62,588 bases of DNA. It comes from Ruminococcus sp. Lineage in GTDB: Bacteria > Bacillota > Clostridia > Oscillospirales > Ruminococcaceae. The stretch is taken from assembly GCA_015066815.1 (NCBI GenBank), contig SVNR01000009.1, forward strand, positions 1 to 62,588, in the 5' to 3' direction. This document shows, one piece after another, positions 50,005 to 60,028 of this stretch (its first letter is position 1; each line of letters begins with the position of its first letter). Made by a program: the position numbers and the translations under genes. The notes under the pieces were generated by a model. That model did not search any database. It was given only the letters and a program-made list of their open reading frames with translations, and was not told the origin of the DNA.

Positions 50005-50922
50005 ATGGAATTTCTTAGAATGTTAGAAGAATTACGCACTCCTGGCGGAGATGCTTTTTTTTCAACTATTACCATTTTGGGTGAAGAAACATTTTTAATC
50101 ATAGCAGGACTTTTGTTTTTTTGGTGCATTGATAAAAAACAGGGGTATTTTATATTGACAGTAGGATTTCTTGGTACGATCATTAACCAGTTTTTAAAGC
50201 TTATCTTTCGTATTCCACGCCCATGGGTTCAAGAACCGGGATTTACCATTGTTGAAAGTGCCAGAGCAGAAGCTGTCGGTTACTCATTTCCCAGCGGACA
50301 CACGCAAAGCAGTGTTGGTGTTTTTGGCAGTATTGCACGGGTTAATAAAAATAAAATTTTACGAGGATTGTGTATTGCGGTTTGTGTTTTGGTTCCGTTG
50401 TCCCGTATGTATCTGGGAGTACATACGCCTGCAGATGTTATTGTATCCTTGGTCATTGCCGCAGCATTAATTCTTGTGTTATATCCGCTTGTAAATAAAA
50501 TTACAGAAAAAGCCGCCTGCATGAGACTCTTTTTTCTTTGTATGTCTGTTTTGTCAGGCCTGTTTGTCATCTATGTGCTGAATTTTCCATTCCCTGCTGA
50601 TATTGATATGCATAACCTGGAAAGCGGCATAGAAAATGCTTACAAGATTTTTGGATGTATTGTGGGTTTATGGGTTGCTTACGAGGCAGATGTTCGCTTC
50701 GTCCGATTTGATACCAAGGCTGTTTGGTGGTCACAGATTCTTAAACTGGTTTTAGGTTTACTGCTGTTGCTTGCTATAAAGTCAGGTCTGAAATCACCCT
50801 TATATGCATTATGTAACGGAAATTATCTGGCAGACGGTATCCGATATTTTCTGATTGTGATCTTTGCAGGATATATTTGGCCATTGACTTTTCGTTTTTG
50901 GAGTCGGCTGGGACAAAAATAA
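50005..50922 (+). CDS. PAP2-family phosphatase, membrane-bound
   Basis: A 305-residue protein from ATG 50005 (AGAGGG upstream; the frame extends further 5' into the 60-nt repeat). It has multiple membrane helices and the full PAP2 active site: KLIFRIPRPW, FPSGHTQ and SRMYLGVHTPAD. Likely substrates are lipid phosphates such as undecaprenyl pyrophosphate or phosphatidate. The C-terminal ~100 residues add three more helices. A strong terminator follows. Confidence 0.88.
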   Translation: MEFLRMLEELRTPGGDAFFSTITILGEETFLIIAGLLFFWCIDKKQGYFILTVGFLGTIINQFLKLIFRIPRPWVQEPGFTIVESARAEAVGYSFPSGHTQSSVGVFGSIARVNKNKILRGLCIAVCVLVPLSRMYLGVHTPADVIVSLVIAAALILVLYPLVNKITEKAACMRLFFLCMSVLSGLFVIYVLNFPFPADIDMHNLESGIENAYKIFGCIVGLWVAYEADVRFVRFDTKAVWWSQILKLVLGLLLLLAIKSGLKSPLYALCNGNYLADGIRYFLIVIFAGYIWPLTFRFWSRLGQK

Positions 50923-50936
50923 AATGTTATTTACGA

Positions 50937-50973
50937 CAACAACGGCATGCCCTTACAGGATATGCCGTTGTTG
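50937..50973 (+). terminator. terminator after the PAP2 gene
   Basis: CAACAACGGCAT (50937-50948) pairs with ATGCCGTTGTTG (50962-50973); the run of T is poor. Confidence 0.55.
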
Positions 50974-51059
50974 AGGTAAAAGAATAAAACAGAGCTCTAT
51001 TAAGTTAGCTGATTCAATTGAAGAGTTACTCATGACGATGAAGGGAATGTGGTAAGAAG

Positions 51060-51662
51060 ATGAATAATGAAGTGTCAGAAAAAGCAATTATAATGAAAAA
51101 AAATTATTTTGCTGTGATCGATACAGAAACTACATGGAATGATAAGGTTATGTCAATTGGTATCGTTATATCGGATGATGTTTCGTTCGAGTCTGTTGAT
51201 AAGAAGTACTACATTCTTACACCTGAATGTAAGTCCGGCGGAATGTATTCTTATGCTATGCTCATGAAAGACATCAAAGTTGATTTAAAAAGTACCAGAT
51301 CCGCTGTAATGCAAAGTCTTATAGGAACGTTACAGGATTATAACATCAAATACATATTTGCGTATAATGCATCATTTGATTATAAGCACTTGCCGGAATT
51401 GCAGAATTATGTGTGGTATGATATCATGAAGTTGGCAGCATATAAGCAGTATAACAAGCGGATTCCGGAGTCTGCAGAGTGTTATAGTACCGGTAGGCTG
51501 AAGAGGAATTATGGAGTAGAGCCGATCATGCAGCTGCTTTCCGGAAAATATTCATATAGTGAAACACATAATGCTATCTGTGATGCCGTTGATGAACTGA
51601 AAATTATGAAGTTACTTGGATATACAATTGACAAATATGCCTGTGCACAGATAAATGCTTAA
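51060..51662 (+). CDS. DnaQ-like 3'-5' exonuclease domain protein
   Basis: A 200-residue protein with the DEDDh exonuclease pattern: VIDTETTWNDK near residue 19 (Exo I, DxE), AYNASFDYKHL near 103 (Exo II) and THNAICDAVDE near 175 (Exo III, H...D). It is the stand-alone RNase T/DnaQ-like type of unknown substrate. SD support at ATG 51060 is weak, and an internal ATG at 51093 (MKKNYFAVID) is a possible start. Confidence 0.75.
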   Translation: MNNEVSEKAIIMKKNYFAVIDTETTWNDKVMSIGIVISDDVSFESVDKKYYILTPECKSGGMYSYAMLMKDIKVDLKSTRSAVMQSLIGTLQDYNIKYIFAYNASFDYKHLPELQNYVWYDIMKLAAYKQYNKRIPESAECYSTGRLKRNYGVEPIMQLLSGKYSYSETHNAICDAVDELKIMKLLGYTIDKYACAQINA

Positions 51663-51748
51663 AAAGTCAAAAAAAGAACATAAGCTATATCTGTTTGATA
51701 TTATAAGTAAAGATTTACGAAATAAAACTAAGGAAAGGAAAATAAAAT

Positions 51749-52102
51749 ATGATATATATATGTTACCCAAAATGTACGACCTGCCGGAAGGCTAAAAAGT
51801 GGCTTGACGAGCATAATATAAACTATAGTGAGCGTCATATTGCGGATAATAATCCGGATTATGATGAACTAAAGGAATGGTATGCAAAGAGCGGACTTCC
51901 TCTTAAGAAGTTCTTTAATACCAGCGGAGTTCTTTATAAAGAAATGCAGCTTAAGGACAAGCTTGCTTCTATGAGTGAAGAAGAGCAGTTAAAACTTCTT
52001 GCCTCAAATGGTATGTTGGTAAAGCGTCCGTTGGTTGTAAACGGGGATACTGTTCTTGTTGGATTTAAGGAAGCAGAGTGGAATGAAAAATTGAATTTTT
52101 AA
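51749..52102 (+). CDS. ArsC/Spx-family thioredoxin-fold protein
   Basis: A 117-residue ArsC-family protein with the CTTC redox pair at residues 9-12 (YPKCTTCRKAKKWL), KKFFNTSG in the middle and LLASNGMLVKRPLVV at the end, where RP(L/I) is the family hallmark. It may be an arsenate reductase-like or Spx/YffB-like protein; arsenic genes are absent, so arsenate reduction is not implied. AAAGGAAA lies upstream of the ATG. Confidence 0.87.
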   Translation: MIYICYPKCTTCRKAKKWLDEHNINYSERHIADNNPDYDELKEWYAKSGLPLKKFFNTSGVLYKEMQLKDKLASMSEEEQLKLLASNGMLVKRPLVVNGDTVLVGFKEAEWNEKLNF

Positions 52103-52157
52103 TAATAACAACATCTTTTTTTATACAGGCAAGTCGATATAAAAACGAGGTGATCTT

Positions 52158-52721
52158 ATGGTCTACATAACAGCGATAGTAATTATTGTGTTATTGCTCC
52201 TTTTGAAAAAATACATATGGAAAAGCTCGGATAGAAAATCAAAGAAATATCTTGCTGTTATCAATACAATCGGTGCCATAATCATAATAGCAATGGCGGT
52301 TGTTTATATCATGAATGTTCAGAAAACACGAAAGGACAGTTCAAAGTACAGAATTATAAACGGAACAGCCTTGTCGGATATTGTTTATGAGGGGCAAAAA
52401 GATGGATATTATATTATAAGTGAGTCTGGTCTGTTATATTTTGATTGTCTACTGGTATCGGTTAATAAAGTTCAACTTTCAGATATGTGTTTTCCCGGCT
52501 CTCAAGTAAGGTTGTATTGTAATAAAGACAAGAATATTTATTATAATGATGAAAATAAAATCACGCTCAGTGATGGTGTATCAGGATATTATACTGATGC
52601 TGTTATTATGATAAATCCTGATTTTAGGGTGTTATCGATATGTGTGATTTTTATTGACATAGCTTTAATGGTTTTTAATGATATAGTTTTTCTGGTCGTT
52701 GTGTTGACCAAAAAGAGATAA
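52158..52721 (+). CDS. membrane protein of unknown function
   Basis: A 187-residue protein with two N-terminal membrane helices (~3-20 and ~33-53), a beta-rich exposed region of about 105 residues (YRIINGTALSDIVYEG...) and a C-terminal helix (~160-183). No family is recognised. GAGGTGATC precedes the ATG. It ends at a clear terminator shared with the converging ABC gene. Confidence 0.65.
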   Translation: MVYITAIVIIVLLLLLKKYIWKSSDRKSKKYLAVINTIGAIIIIAMAVVYIMNVQKTRKDSSKYRIINGTALSDIVYEGQKDGYYIISESGLLYFDCLLVSVNKVQLSDMCFPGSQVRLYCNKDKNIYYNDENKITLSDGVSGYYTDAVIMINPDFRVLSICVIFIDIALMVFNDIVFLVVVLTKKR

Positions 52722-52725
52722 GCAT

Positions 52726-52757
52726 AAAAAAGCATCTGCACAAACAGATGCTTTTTT
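52726..52757. terminator. bidirectional terminator
   Basis: AAAAAAGCATCTG (52726-52738) pairs perfectly with 52745-52757. A- and T-runs on either side fit termination from both directions. Confidence 0.8.
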
Positions 52758-52815
52758 GGATTTGATTAGTTTTAGATAATACAATTTTTTTTAGAGGGAT
52801 TGTTTTCTTATTCTG

Positions 52816-55527
52816 TTATTCTACAGAATTTACCTTTATCTTATCCTTGACAGTACGAATTGCCGGGATTGTTGCTATCGATGCAAATACGATATTTAAT
52901 ACAAGTACAGTTATTGCCGATATAATAATATATTTGCGAGGGAAAACTGAAAAAATAGTAAAATAAAAAGCAACGCTTATCAGTATTCCTATCACAAAAG
53001 AGGTGAGTACAAAAATACTGCTTTCAACATGTACAAGAGCAAATAATTTTTTCTTTGTCATACCGATCGCTCTCATTGAGATGAACTCCTCTTTTCTGTT
53101 GAGTACACTGGTATTGATCGAGTTTGACATAGTTATTATTCCGGATAACCACATTGCTCCTACAAACATACCTATAAGTATAGATATACCTGTCATAAAT
53201 GATTTTAGTCCTGTACAGCAAAAGTACATATCTTCCATAAAGTAAACCTGTTTCATTTCTTCTGCAAGTCTTTTTATTTCTGTTGATACTTCCTTGTAGT
53301 TATAATCATTATTAACCGTTAGTCCCAATGAAATACTTGATATGGAAAAATGTTCTTCAATATAAGATACCATTTTTTTATAAGTATCATATGTAATCAC
53401 TATTTCCAGATGCCCTATTTTGTTTTCAGGGGTTATATAATCTGCTATTTTCAGATTGTTTATAAAAGGAATTTGGTTGTTTTTAAAATTCAACGTGATA
53501 TTTTCTGTATTTGTTATAAGCGCTTCATCTGATTGTACAAGGTGTTCATAATCTACATCTGTATATTTTTGATATAATGATATATATTCATTTTCATTAA
53601 CAACATGTAAATTTATATATTTCCAATCATTTTCGTTATGTCTGATAGAATTTATAGTTATCAGATCACTATCTGTTTTGGCGCTTAAAGATAAATCAAA
53701 CGACATTTTTCTGATAACTTTGTTTTGTTCAAACTTATTATATATTTCACTTATGTCATCTGAGTTTTCTTCTTTGAAATAATCGATTATTAAATAATAA
53801 TCGTAGTTTTTATACATATTTTTCGTATACACTTCTTTGGATGAAAGCATGACCGAAATAAGCAGTGAAAATGCTGTAATACCGATGCTCATAGCTGCTA
53901 CTGATATAATAAATCTGCCTTTTGTTCTTGATATATTTTTTCGTGTGTATTTTAAAATAAATGCTGATGACTTTATATTTTTTATCTTTCTTTTGTTTTT
54001 ACACTTAATATTTCTGAAACGGTTCTTTTTAAAATTATAGTGTGCTGTCTGGGATTCTACAAGTGATTTTTTTCTTGCCTTCCAGAATGCTGAAGTGTGA
54101 GAAGATATAAGTACAGCAATGATACATATAAGTACCCCTGATAAAATAATAACAGGATGCTCCGAACATTCTATAAACTCTACTCCCGACTTTTTTATAA
54201 AGAATATTATACACTTTAATACAGCAAACGCAAAAATTATTCCTGTAGGTATCGCAAAAATAATATAAAACAACGCTTCACAAAGCACAAATGCCTTCAT
54301 CTGTTTTTTAGAGGCACCTACTATTCTAAGCAATGCAAACTGTGCTGTACGCTCCTGTGCAGATATCTCAAAAGCATTGTCAATTACGAGTCTTGTAAGA
54401 AGCCATATCAATATTGCATATATCATAAGAAAGGCAAACAACGGAACAAAAACTACAACGGAATATGCATGTTTTCCTTTTAATGCGAGAAGTGTCGTAT
54501 GAAATTCCAAATCATTTGAGGTCATCGCAGGATATCCACAGCTTTCGAGAAGTGTTTCCACACCTTCCTGAATATTTACATTATCATTTACAGTGATATA
54601 TGTTTCTATGTTTCTGTTATATGTAATAATGCTTTTTGCAAGATCTTCATTCTCAGTATAAGCTTCCTTTGAAATATTATCTGATAAAAACGTATTCTCA
54701 TTATAGATATCGTTTAAAATATCATATGAATTATTGCCGGTGATTAATATAAAGCTTTCTGAATTTCTATCATTTGGATTTATATCTTCCTTATTATAAA
54801 AACCACATATCTTATATTTTACACTTGCAGGTTTTCCTTCACAATATTTACTTATAACATCGCTTTTTATACCTTCAGATAATGCGTTGTTTGCTATTTC
54901 AGGTATATCTACCAGGCTTGCTTTTGGAAAGTTTTCATTTACATAATCCGATTCCATATCTACCTTGCAGTACACAGGAGTTATAGTCAGTTCTATTTCA
55001 TTACCGATATCATAGCCATACTGTCGGAAAGTTTCAGGAAGCATGATGACGTTTTTTTCAAAACTTCCTATGAGATCCTGTTGTGTGTTGTCTAACATAT
55101 ATCCGTTTTGAATTATATTAAAATTACCATAGTTTCTGTAATTGATAAGATGATCTGTATATATATTCCGGTTATTATTAAAACTGATATTATAAACAAT
55201 AGCACTGCTATCTTTTGATATCATAAGTGAAGATGAGTATAATTCTGTCTCATCATTACAGAATATTTCATCTGTAACTGCGTGCTCACTCATATGTCTG
55301 ACAAGCTTCGACGGATCTTCGCTATCTCTAAAAAGATAACTTACATTTACCTCCCATGAACCTTCTGTATTTATGATAAAGTTTTTTCCGCTGTCAATAG
55401 CTGTACCCATAAAAAGACATACCATGCTTATTATGAACGATGCAACAGCTATACTCAAAAACGTCATAAACGTCCTTGTTTTCTGTCTTTGTATATATCG
55501 TAACGCTACTTTGATTATATACTTCAT
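52816..55527 (-). CDS. FtsX-like ABC transporter permease
   Basis: A 903-residue permease. A helix near the N-terminus (~19-42) is followed by a large exposed domain (~45-345), three helices (~350-370, ~410-430, ~460-480), a cytosolic stretch, a helix (~540), a second exposed domain (~560-740) and three final helices. This is the double-FtsX plan of MacB/YknZ- or peptide-resistance-type exporters. It lies 1 bp after its ATPase gene and is controlled with the two-component system next to it. The likely role is export of, or defence against, peptides. Confidence 0.87.
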   Translation of the reverse strand: MKYIIKVALRYIQRQKTRTFMTFLSIAVASFIISMVCLFMGTAIDSGKNFIINTEGSWEVNVSYLFRDSEDPSKLVRHMSEHAVTDEIFCNDETELYSSSLMISKDSSAIVYNISFNNNRNIYTDHLINYRNYGNFNIIQNGYMLDNTQQDLIGSFEKNVIMLPETFRQYGYDIGNEIELTITPVYCKVDMESDYVNENFPKASLVDIPEIANNALSEGIKSDVISKYCEGKPASVKYKICGFYNKEDINPNDRNSESFILITGNNSYDILNDIYNENTFLSDNISKEAYTENEDLAKSIITYNRNIETYITVNDNVNIQEGVETLLESCGYPAMTSNDLEFHTTLLALKGKHAYSVVVFVPLFAFLMIYAILIWLLTRLVIDNAFEISAQERTAQFALLRIVGASKKQMKAFVLCEALFYIIFAIPTGIIFAFAVLKCIIFFIKKSGVEFIECSEHPVIILSGVLICIIAVLISSHTSAFWKARKKSLVESQTAHYNFKKNRFRNIKCKNKRKIKNIKSSAFILKYTRKNISRTKGRFIISVAAMSIGITAFSLLISVMLSSKEVYTKNMYKNYDYYLIIDYFKEENSDDISEIYNKFEQNKVIRKMSFDLSLSAKTDSDLITINSIRHNENDWKYINLHVVNENEYISLYQKYTDVDYEHLVQSDEALITNTENITLNFKNNQIPFINNLKIADYITPENKIGHLEIVITYDTYKKMVSYIEEHFSISSISLGLTVNNDYNYKEVSTEIKRLAEEMKQVYFMEDMYFCCTGLKSFMTGISILIGMFVGAMWLSGIITMSNSINTSVLNRKEEFISMRAIGMTKKKLFALVHVESSIFVLTSFVIGILISVAFYFTIFSVFPRKYIIISAITVLVLNIVFASIATIPAIRTVKDKIKVNSVE

Positions 55528-55528
55528 A

Positions 55529-56215
55529 TCATTTCACCTCGTTTTGTGAAATGCATCCGTCTGACATTGTAAATATCCTGTCTGCCTGACATGCTATGTT
55601 AGGATCATGAGTTATAAGAATAAGCGACTGATTATATTTTCTTACGGAATTTTTCAGAATAGTGATTATCTCACGACTGTTTTTACTGTCAAGATTTCCT
55701 GTAGGTTCATCTGCAAGTATTATTTTCGGCTTGTGTATCAGGGCTCTGATAAACGCTACTCTTTGTTTTTGGCCGCCTGATAATTCATGCGGAAATGAAT
55801 AGCGCTTTGATTCAAGTCCGCTCATCACAAGCAGTTCTTCGTAATAATCCGTATCTACTGATGCGCTGTCAAGGTTTATAGGCAGCATGATGTTCTCTTC
55901 GACATTGAGAACAGGGATAAGATTATAATTCTGAAAAATAAATCCTATTTCCTTTCTCCTGTACGCTGACAGATAATCATCGTTTTTACCTGTAAGGCTT
56001 TGTTCCTGAAAAATTACATCTCCCGAATCGGCTGTATCGATCGTGCTGAGCACATTCAGAAGTGTTGTCTTTCCGCTGCCGCTTTCACCCGTGATCGATA
56101 CAAACTCACCCTTGTAAACTTCAAGATTCACATGATTTAATGCAAAGAGCGGATTTTCTTTTGTACCATAGTTTTTTACAAGATCTACAGCACTGATTAT
56201 TTTTTTATTGTTCAT
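55529..56215 (-). CDS. ABC transporter ATP-binding protein (LolD/MacB type)
   Basis: A 228-residue ATPase from ATG 56215; AAGGAGGG lies upstream, and an earlier in-frame ATG (56236) precedes the SD. Walker A GESGSGKTT (~38-46), Q-loop IFQNYNLIPVL, signature LSGGQKQR, Walker B IILADEPTGNLDS and switch LITHD are all intact. It is the partner of the FtsX-like permease. About 40 nt upstream, TTACTGTAA and nearby half-sites could bind the response regulator. Confidence 0.92.
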   Translation of the reverse strand: MNNKKIISAVDLVKNYGTKENPLFALNHVNLEVYKGEFVSITGESGSGKTTLLNVLSTIDTADSGDVIFQEQSLTGKNDDYLSAYRRKEIGFIFQNYNLIPVLNVEENIMLPINLDSASVDTDYYEELLVMSGLESKRYSFPHELSGGQKQRVAFIRALIHKPKIILADEPTGNLDSKNSREIITILKNSVRKYNQSLILITHDPNIACQADRIFTMSDGCISQNEVK

Positions 56216-56282
56216 ATTGTTTTCCCTCCTTGTCATTTAGTATACAACAGTTATCTTACAGTAAAGTTACAAAATAAAAAAA

Positions 56283-57497
56283 TTAATATCCGAGCATCAC
56301 TATCTGAAACTGTGTGCCTTTTCCAAGTGAGGATTTTACGAGTATTTCACCATTGTGAGCATTTACAATTTTTGAGGCTATTGACATTCCTATGCCTACG
56401 CTGTTCATTCCGTTCTTTTCATTTTTATACCCGAAACGTTCAAATATTTTTGATATCTTGCTTTGTTCGATTCCTTTTCCGTTGTCTTCGATAGTTATTA
56501 CAACAGAGTTTACTGTTTCCTCAGCTGTTACATCTATTGTTGTGCATTCTGCGTGGTCTATGGAATTTTTTATTATGTTTTCAATCGCTTCGCATAACCA
56601 CATTTTATCACATGAATATATTATTTCGTTTTTAGAGCAGTTTAAAGAGATTTTTATATTCCCTGCGATAGGGGATATTTTTTTTACTGCTCTTTTGCAT
56701 ATATCGCAGATATTGTGTTCTGCCATATTATAATTCATTACACCTGTATTCATTTTTGCAAGTTTAAGTGCAGAAAGCACGAGTTTTTCTACATCGTCTA
56801 TATGTGAAGTTATTTCTTCATACAATTCGTTTTTATTTTCTTCAGTAATATTCTCAACACTCGCAAGAATATCGCTGTTAAGTCTTAAAACGCTTACAGA
56901 AGTTTTTATCTGATGTGAAAAATCATAAAGAAAATCTCTTATATACTCTTTTTCGGATGTAAGCGTTTCCGTACAATAATCCATCTTCTCTCCAAGATCG
57001 TTTATGCTGTTCCACAAACGCAGTGACGTGCCGAAATCATAATCATTGTATGCACCGTCGTATTTTCTTCCTTCCGATATACAGATGCACTTCTGCCGCA
57101 TCTGCTCCATCTTTGTATATTCCTTCATAAGTCTGAAAACAGAAACTATACACCAGACTGTAGAAACAATCAACGGCCAAATAAATACGCTGAGAAAAAC
57201 TTCTCTTCTGAAATCATTGTAACTCTTATAAAGCTTTACGTCCATATCGGAACAGATACCATACTCAGCAAATATTTTTTCGCCTGCTCTTATCTGACTT
57301 TCATTCGGAATCTGCGTAACATTCATATTTCCGGAAGCCAGCATAAGTAAGGCGTCTGTCTGATTTTCAAAAGCCTTTTCGGAAACAGATGAAGAAATAA
57401 CAAGTGAAATCACAAATGATAATAAAACAATAATGAAATAAAATAAAACTATAAAGCGCGGTCCTCTGTTGTTTATCAGTTTTTCTGTTGTGTCCAT
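56283..57497 (-). CDS. sensor histidine kinase
   Basis: A 404-residue membrane kinase: helix 1 (~15-37), an exposed loop of about 68 residues, helix 2 (~106-125), HisKA with the phosphorylated His in DFSHQIKTSVSVLRLN (~193), and a catalytic domain with N (IKNSIDHA), G1 (DNGKGIE), F and G2 (VGIGMSIASKIV, GKGTQF) boxes. The loop is too long for the intramembrane BceS type. It overlaps the regulator gene by 22 bp and lies just ahead of the ABC pair it probably controls. Confidence 0.92.
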   Translation of the reverse strand: MDTTEKLINNRGPRFIVLFYFIIVLLSFVISLVISSSVSEKAFENQTDALLMLASGNMNVTQIPNESQIRAGEKIFAEYGICSDMDVKLYKSYNDFRREVFLSVFIWPLIVSTVWCIVSVFRLMKEYTKMEQMRQKCICISEGRKYDGAYNDYDFGTSLRLWNSINDLGEKMDYCTETLTSEKEYIRDFLYDFSHQIKTSVSVLRLNSDILASVENITEENKNELYEEITSHIDDVEKLVLSALKLAKMNTGVMNYNMAEHNICDICKRAVKKISPIAGNIKISLNCSKNEIIYSCDKMWLCEAIENIIKNSIDHAECTTIDVTAEETVNSVVITIEDNGKGIEQSKISKIFERFGYKNEKNGMNSVGIGMSIASKIVNAHNGEILVKSSLGKGTQFQIVMLGY

Positions 57498-58081
57498 TTA
57501 TATCCCAGTCCTCTCTTTGTGATTATCTGTCCGCTTTCTGAATCTTTAAGCTTTTCACGCAGTCTGCTTATGTTTACAGATAATGTATTATCATTTACAA
57601 ATTCTCCTTTGGAATCCCAAAGATGCGCAAGTATCTGTTCTCTTGTAACAAAGCTTTCCTTGTTCATGGTCAGGTATTCAAATAATTTCTGTTCGAGCGC
57701 AGTAAGTTCAAGATCACTGCTTTCTGTGCAGCATCGTCTGAACAAAGCTTTTATACGTGAGAGCAGTATGCTCAGTCTGAAAGGTTTTGTTATATAATCA
57801 TCACCGCCGCTGTCAAGTCCGAGGATTACATCCTGTTCTTCATCACATGATGTGAGAAAAATAACCGGAACAACGTTCTTTTCTCTTATCCTGCGGCATA
57901 TCGTTATTCCACTCTCATCGGGCAGCATAACATCAAGTATAATCATATCTGCCTCAACATATTTTTCATAAGCTTCTTCCGCATTAAATGCTGATAAAAC
58001 ATTATATCCTTCGTTTTTAAGTGCAAATGATATGTTTTTATTTAAGGTTTTATCATCTTCCACTATAAGTATTGTTTTCAT
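57476..58081 (-). CDS. OmpR-family response regulator
   Basis: A 201-residue regulator starting MKTILIVEDDKTLNK (ATG 58081, AAAGGTG upstream; 14 in-frame codons precede it). The receiver has the acidic pair EDD, the phospho-acceptor D in ADMIILDVMLPDESG (~45-58) and the Lys in YITKPF. A C-terminal winged helix (~115-200) contains REQILAHLWDSKGEFV and NISRLREKL. First gene of the leftward set: regulator, kinase, ATPase, permease. Confidence 0.92.
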   Translation of the reverse strand: MKTILIVEDDKTLNKNISFALKNEGYNVLSAFNAEEAYEKYVEADMIILDVMLPDESGITICRRIREKNVVPVIFLTSCDEEQDVILGLDSGGDDYITKPFRLSILLSRIKALFRRCCTESSDLELTALEQKLFEYLTMNKESFVTREQILAHLWDSKGEFVNDNTLSVNISRLREKLKDSESGQIITKRGLGYKWTQQKN

Positions 58082-58261
58082 ATTTATACACCTTTTACAC
58101 AATTTTTTATCATTTAAAAGCATAGCATATATATTTTTTTATGTCAAACTTTTTTGATGTTATGTTTTTTAAAGCAACTGCAGCAGGTGTGTTATCAATG
58201 TGTGAGATGAAACAGGGGAATATAATAAGATTACGAGGTTATTAAGAAGCTTTTCTTTTTG

Positions 58262-58290
58262 TTGATAAACTACCGGAATTATGGTATAAT
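58262..58290 (+). promoter_or_regulatory. promoter of the AAA-ATPase/PD-(D/E)XK gene
   Basis: TTGATA (58262-58267), 17 nt, TATAAT (58285-58290), with TGG before the -10. Confidence 0.75.
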
Positions 58291-58341
58291 TGATTTGATT
58301 TCAAAATCGTTAAATATCAATGTGAAACGGAGGTTTTTCAA

Positions 58342-59910
58342 ATGGGTATATACTTGAATCCACGGAATACTGATTTTCAAAGAGCTGTTAATTCAGAAAT
58401 ATATGTAGATAAAAGCATGCTTATTGAATATGCAAATAAAAAGCTTAATACAGAACAGCAGTTTATTTGTGTAAGTAGGCCAAGACGTTTTGGAAAATCG
58501 ATGGCGGCAAATATGCTGTCTGCATATTATAACTGTAAAAATGATTCCAGACAGCTGTTTTGTAATCTGAAAATTACAGAATCAGACACATTTGAAAAGC
58601 ATCTGAATAAGTATAATGTAATCAGAATCAATATGCAGAATTTCCTTAATGAATCACACGACATAAATGAAATGCTCGGATTTGTTGAAGAAGATTTAAT
58701 AGATGAAATAAAAGAAGAGTATCCGGATGTGAAATATCCTAAAAGAGAAACTTTAATAAAGGTTCTTGCATCTGTATTTTCATGTACTGATGTTCCTTTC
58801 GTAATAATAATAGATGAATGGGACTGTGTTCTGAGAGAAAGTAGTATTGATGATGAAGGTCAGAAAAAATATCTTGATTTTCTTTGCAATCTTTTTAAAG
58901 ATAAAAGCTATGTAAGTCTTGGATATATGACCGGAATACTTCCTATAAAAAAATACGGAAAACATTCTGCGATAAATGTATTCTACGAATATTCGATGAC
59001 AGATGCCGCACCAATTTCAGAGTTTACAGGGTTTACAGAATCTGAAGTCAAGGCCATCTGCGACAGATATGATAAATCTTTTACAGAGATGAAACGTTGG
59101 TATGACGGATATCGTGTAAATAATGATGATATATATAATCCTAAGTCGGTGGTAGAATCCGTCCTCAGAGGAGGCTTTAATAACTACTGGACATCAACAG
59201 AAACCTATGAAGCATTAAAAGTCTACATTGAAATGAATTTTGATGGCCTTAAGGATACGATAATAGAACTTCTGGCAGGTCAGAAGGCTAAGATTGACAC
59301 AACCACATTTACCAATGATATGGTAACATTTTCTTCAAAAGATGATGTTCTGACACTTCTGATACATCTCGGATATCTTACTTATGATATAGATACAAAA
59401 GAAGTGTCAATACCAAACTATGAAATTTCAGAACAATATGCGAGTACAATAAAAGTAATGGGGTGGTCTGAGGTTGCAGAATCTTTGAAGAGATCAGATG
59501 AACTCCTTGAGGTTACGCTTAAATGTGATGAGAAAAGAGTAGCACAGTTGGTTGAACAAGCGCATCAGGATAATACATCTATACTCGAGTATAACGATGA
59601 AAACTCACTTTCGTGTGTTCTGTCTCTTGCATATTATTCAGCGCGTAAAACATATACGATTGAAAGAGAACTTGCAGCAGGAAAAGGATATGCAGATCTT
59701 GTGTTTAAACCGAGGGCAAACAACACTAATCCTGCAATGATAATTGAACTCAAATATAATCACAGTACTGAAGAGGCTCTGGACCAGATAAAAAACAATC
59801 AGTATGCGGATTGCCTTAAAGACTACAGAGGAGAGATTCTGCTTGTTGGGGTTAATTACGATAAAAAAACTAAAAAGCACAGCTGTAAAATCGAAAAGAT
59901 AAGTAAATAA
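58342..59910 (+). CDS. AAA-ATPase-like protein with C-terminal PD-(D/E)XK nuclease domain (DUF1703)
   Basis: A 522-residue member of a family very abundant in gut Firmicutes and Bacteroidetes. The N-terminal ATPase-like domain opens YVDKSMLIEYANKK, with P-loop-like SRPRRFGKSMAANML (~46-60) and IIIDEWDCVLRES (~157, Walker B). The C-terminal nuclease fold has ELAAGKGYADLVFKPR and AMIIELKYNHSTEEAL (~465-480), the D...ExK site. Biological role is unknown; defence or DNA processing is often proposed. AAACGGAGG precedes the ATG. Transcribed alone from a good promoter. Confidence 0.88.
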   Translation: MGIYLNPRNTDFQRAVNSEIYVDKSMLIEYANKKLNTEQQFICVSRPRRFGKSMAANMLSAYYNCKNDSRQLFCNLKITESDTFEKHLNKYNVIRINMQNFLNESHDINEMLGFVEEDLIDEIKEEYPDVKYPKRETLIKVLASVFSCTDVPFVIIIDEWDCVLRESSIDDEGQKKYLDFLCNLFKDKSYVSLGYMTGILPIKKYGKHSAINVFYEYSMTDAAPISEFTGFTESEVKAICDRYDKSFTEMKRWYDGYRVNNDDIYNPKSVVESVLRGGFNNYWTSTETYEALKVYIEMNFDGLKDTIIELLAGQKAKIDTTTFTNDMVTFSSKDDVLTLLIHLGYLTYDIDTKEVSIPNYEISEQYASTIKVMGWSEVAESLKRSDELLEVTLKCDEKRVAQLVEQAHQDNTSILEYNDENSLSCVLSLAYYSARKTYTIERELAAGKGYADLVFKPRANNTNPAMIIELKYNHSTEEALDQIKNNQYADCLKDYRGEILLVGVNYDKKTKKHSCKIEKISK

Positions 59911-60028
59911 AAGGTAACGGTTCGGAAGGATTCATGGCATTTAGGTCGTGGCTGAAGATAATAGACTTGTGTTCATCATGTTCCGTATCATCATAATCGA
60001 AAACGAATCCGACAGAGAGGGGAAAACA

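Noticed and set aside
56283-58081. BceRS-type bacitracin sensing module
   Set aside because: The kinase has a ~68-residue exposed loop, whereas BceS-type sensors have almost none; only a general ABC/two-component link is claimed.
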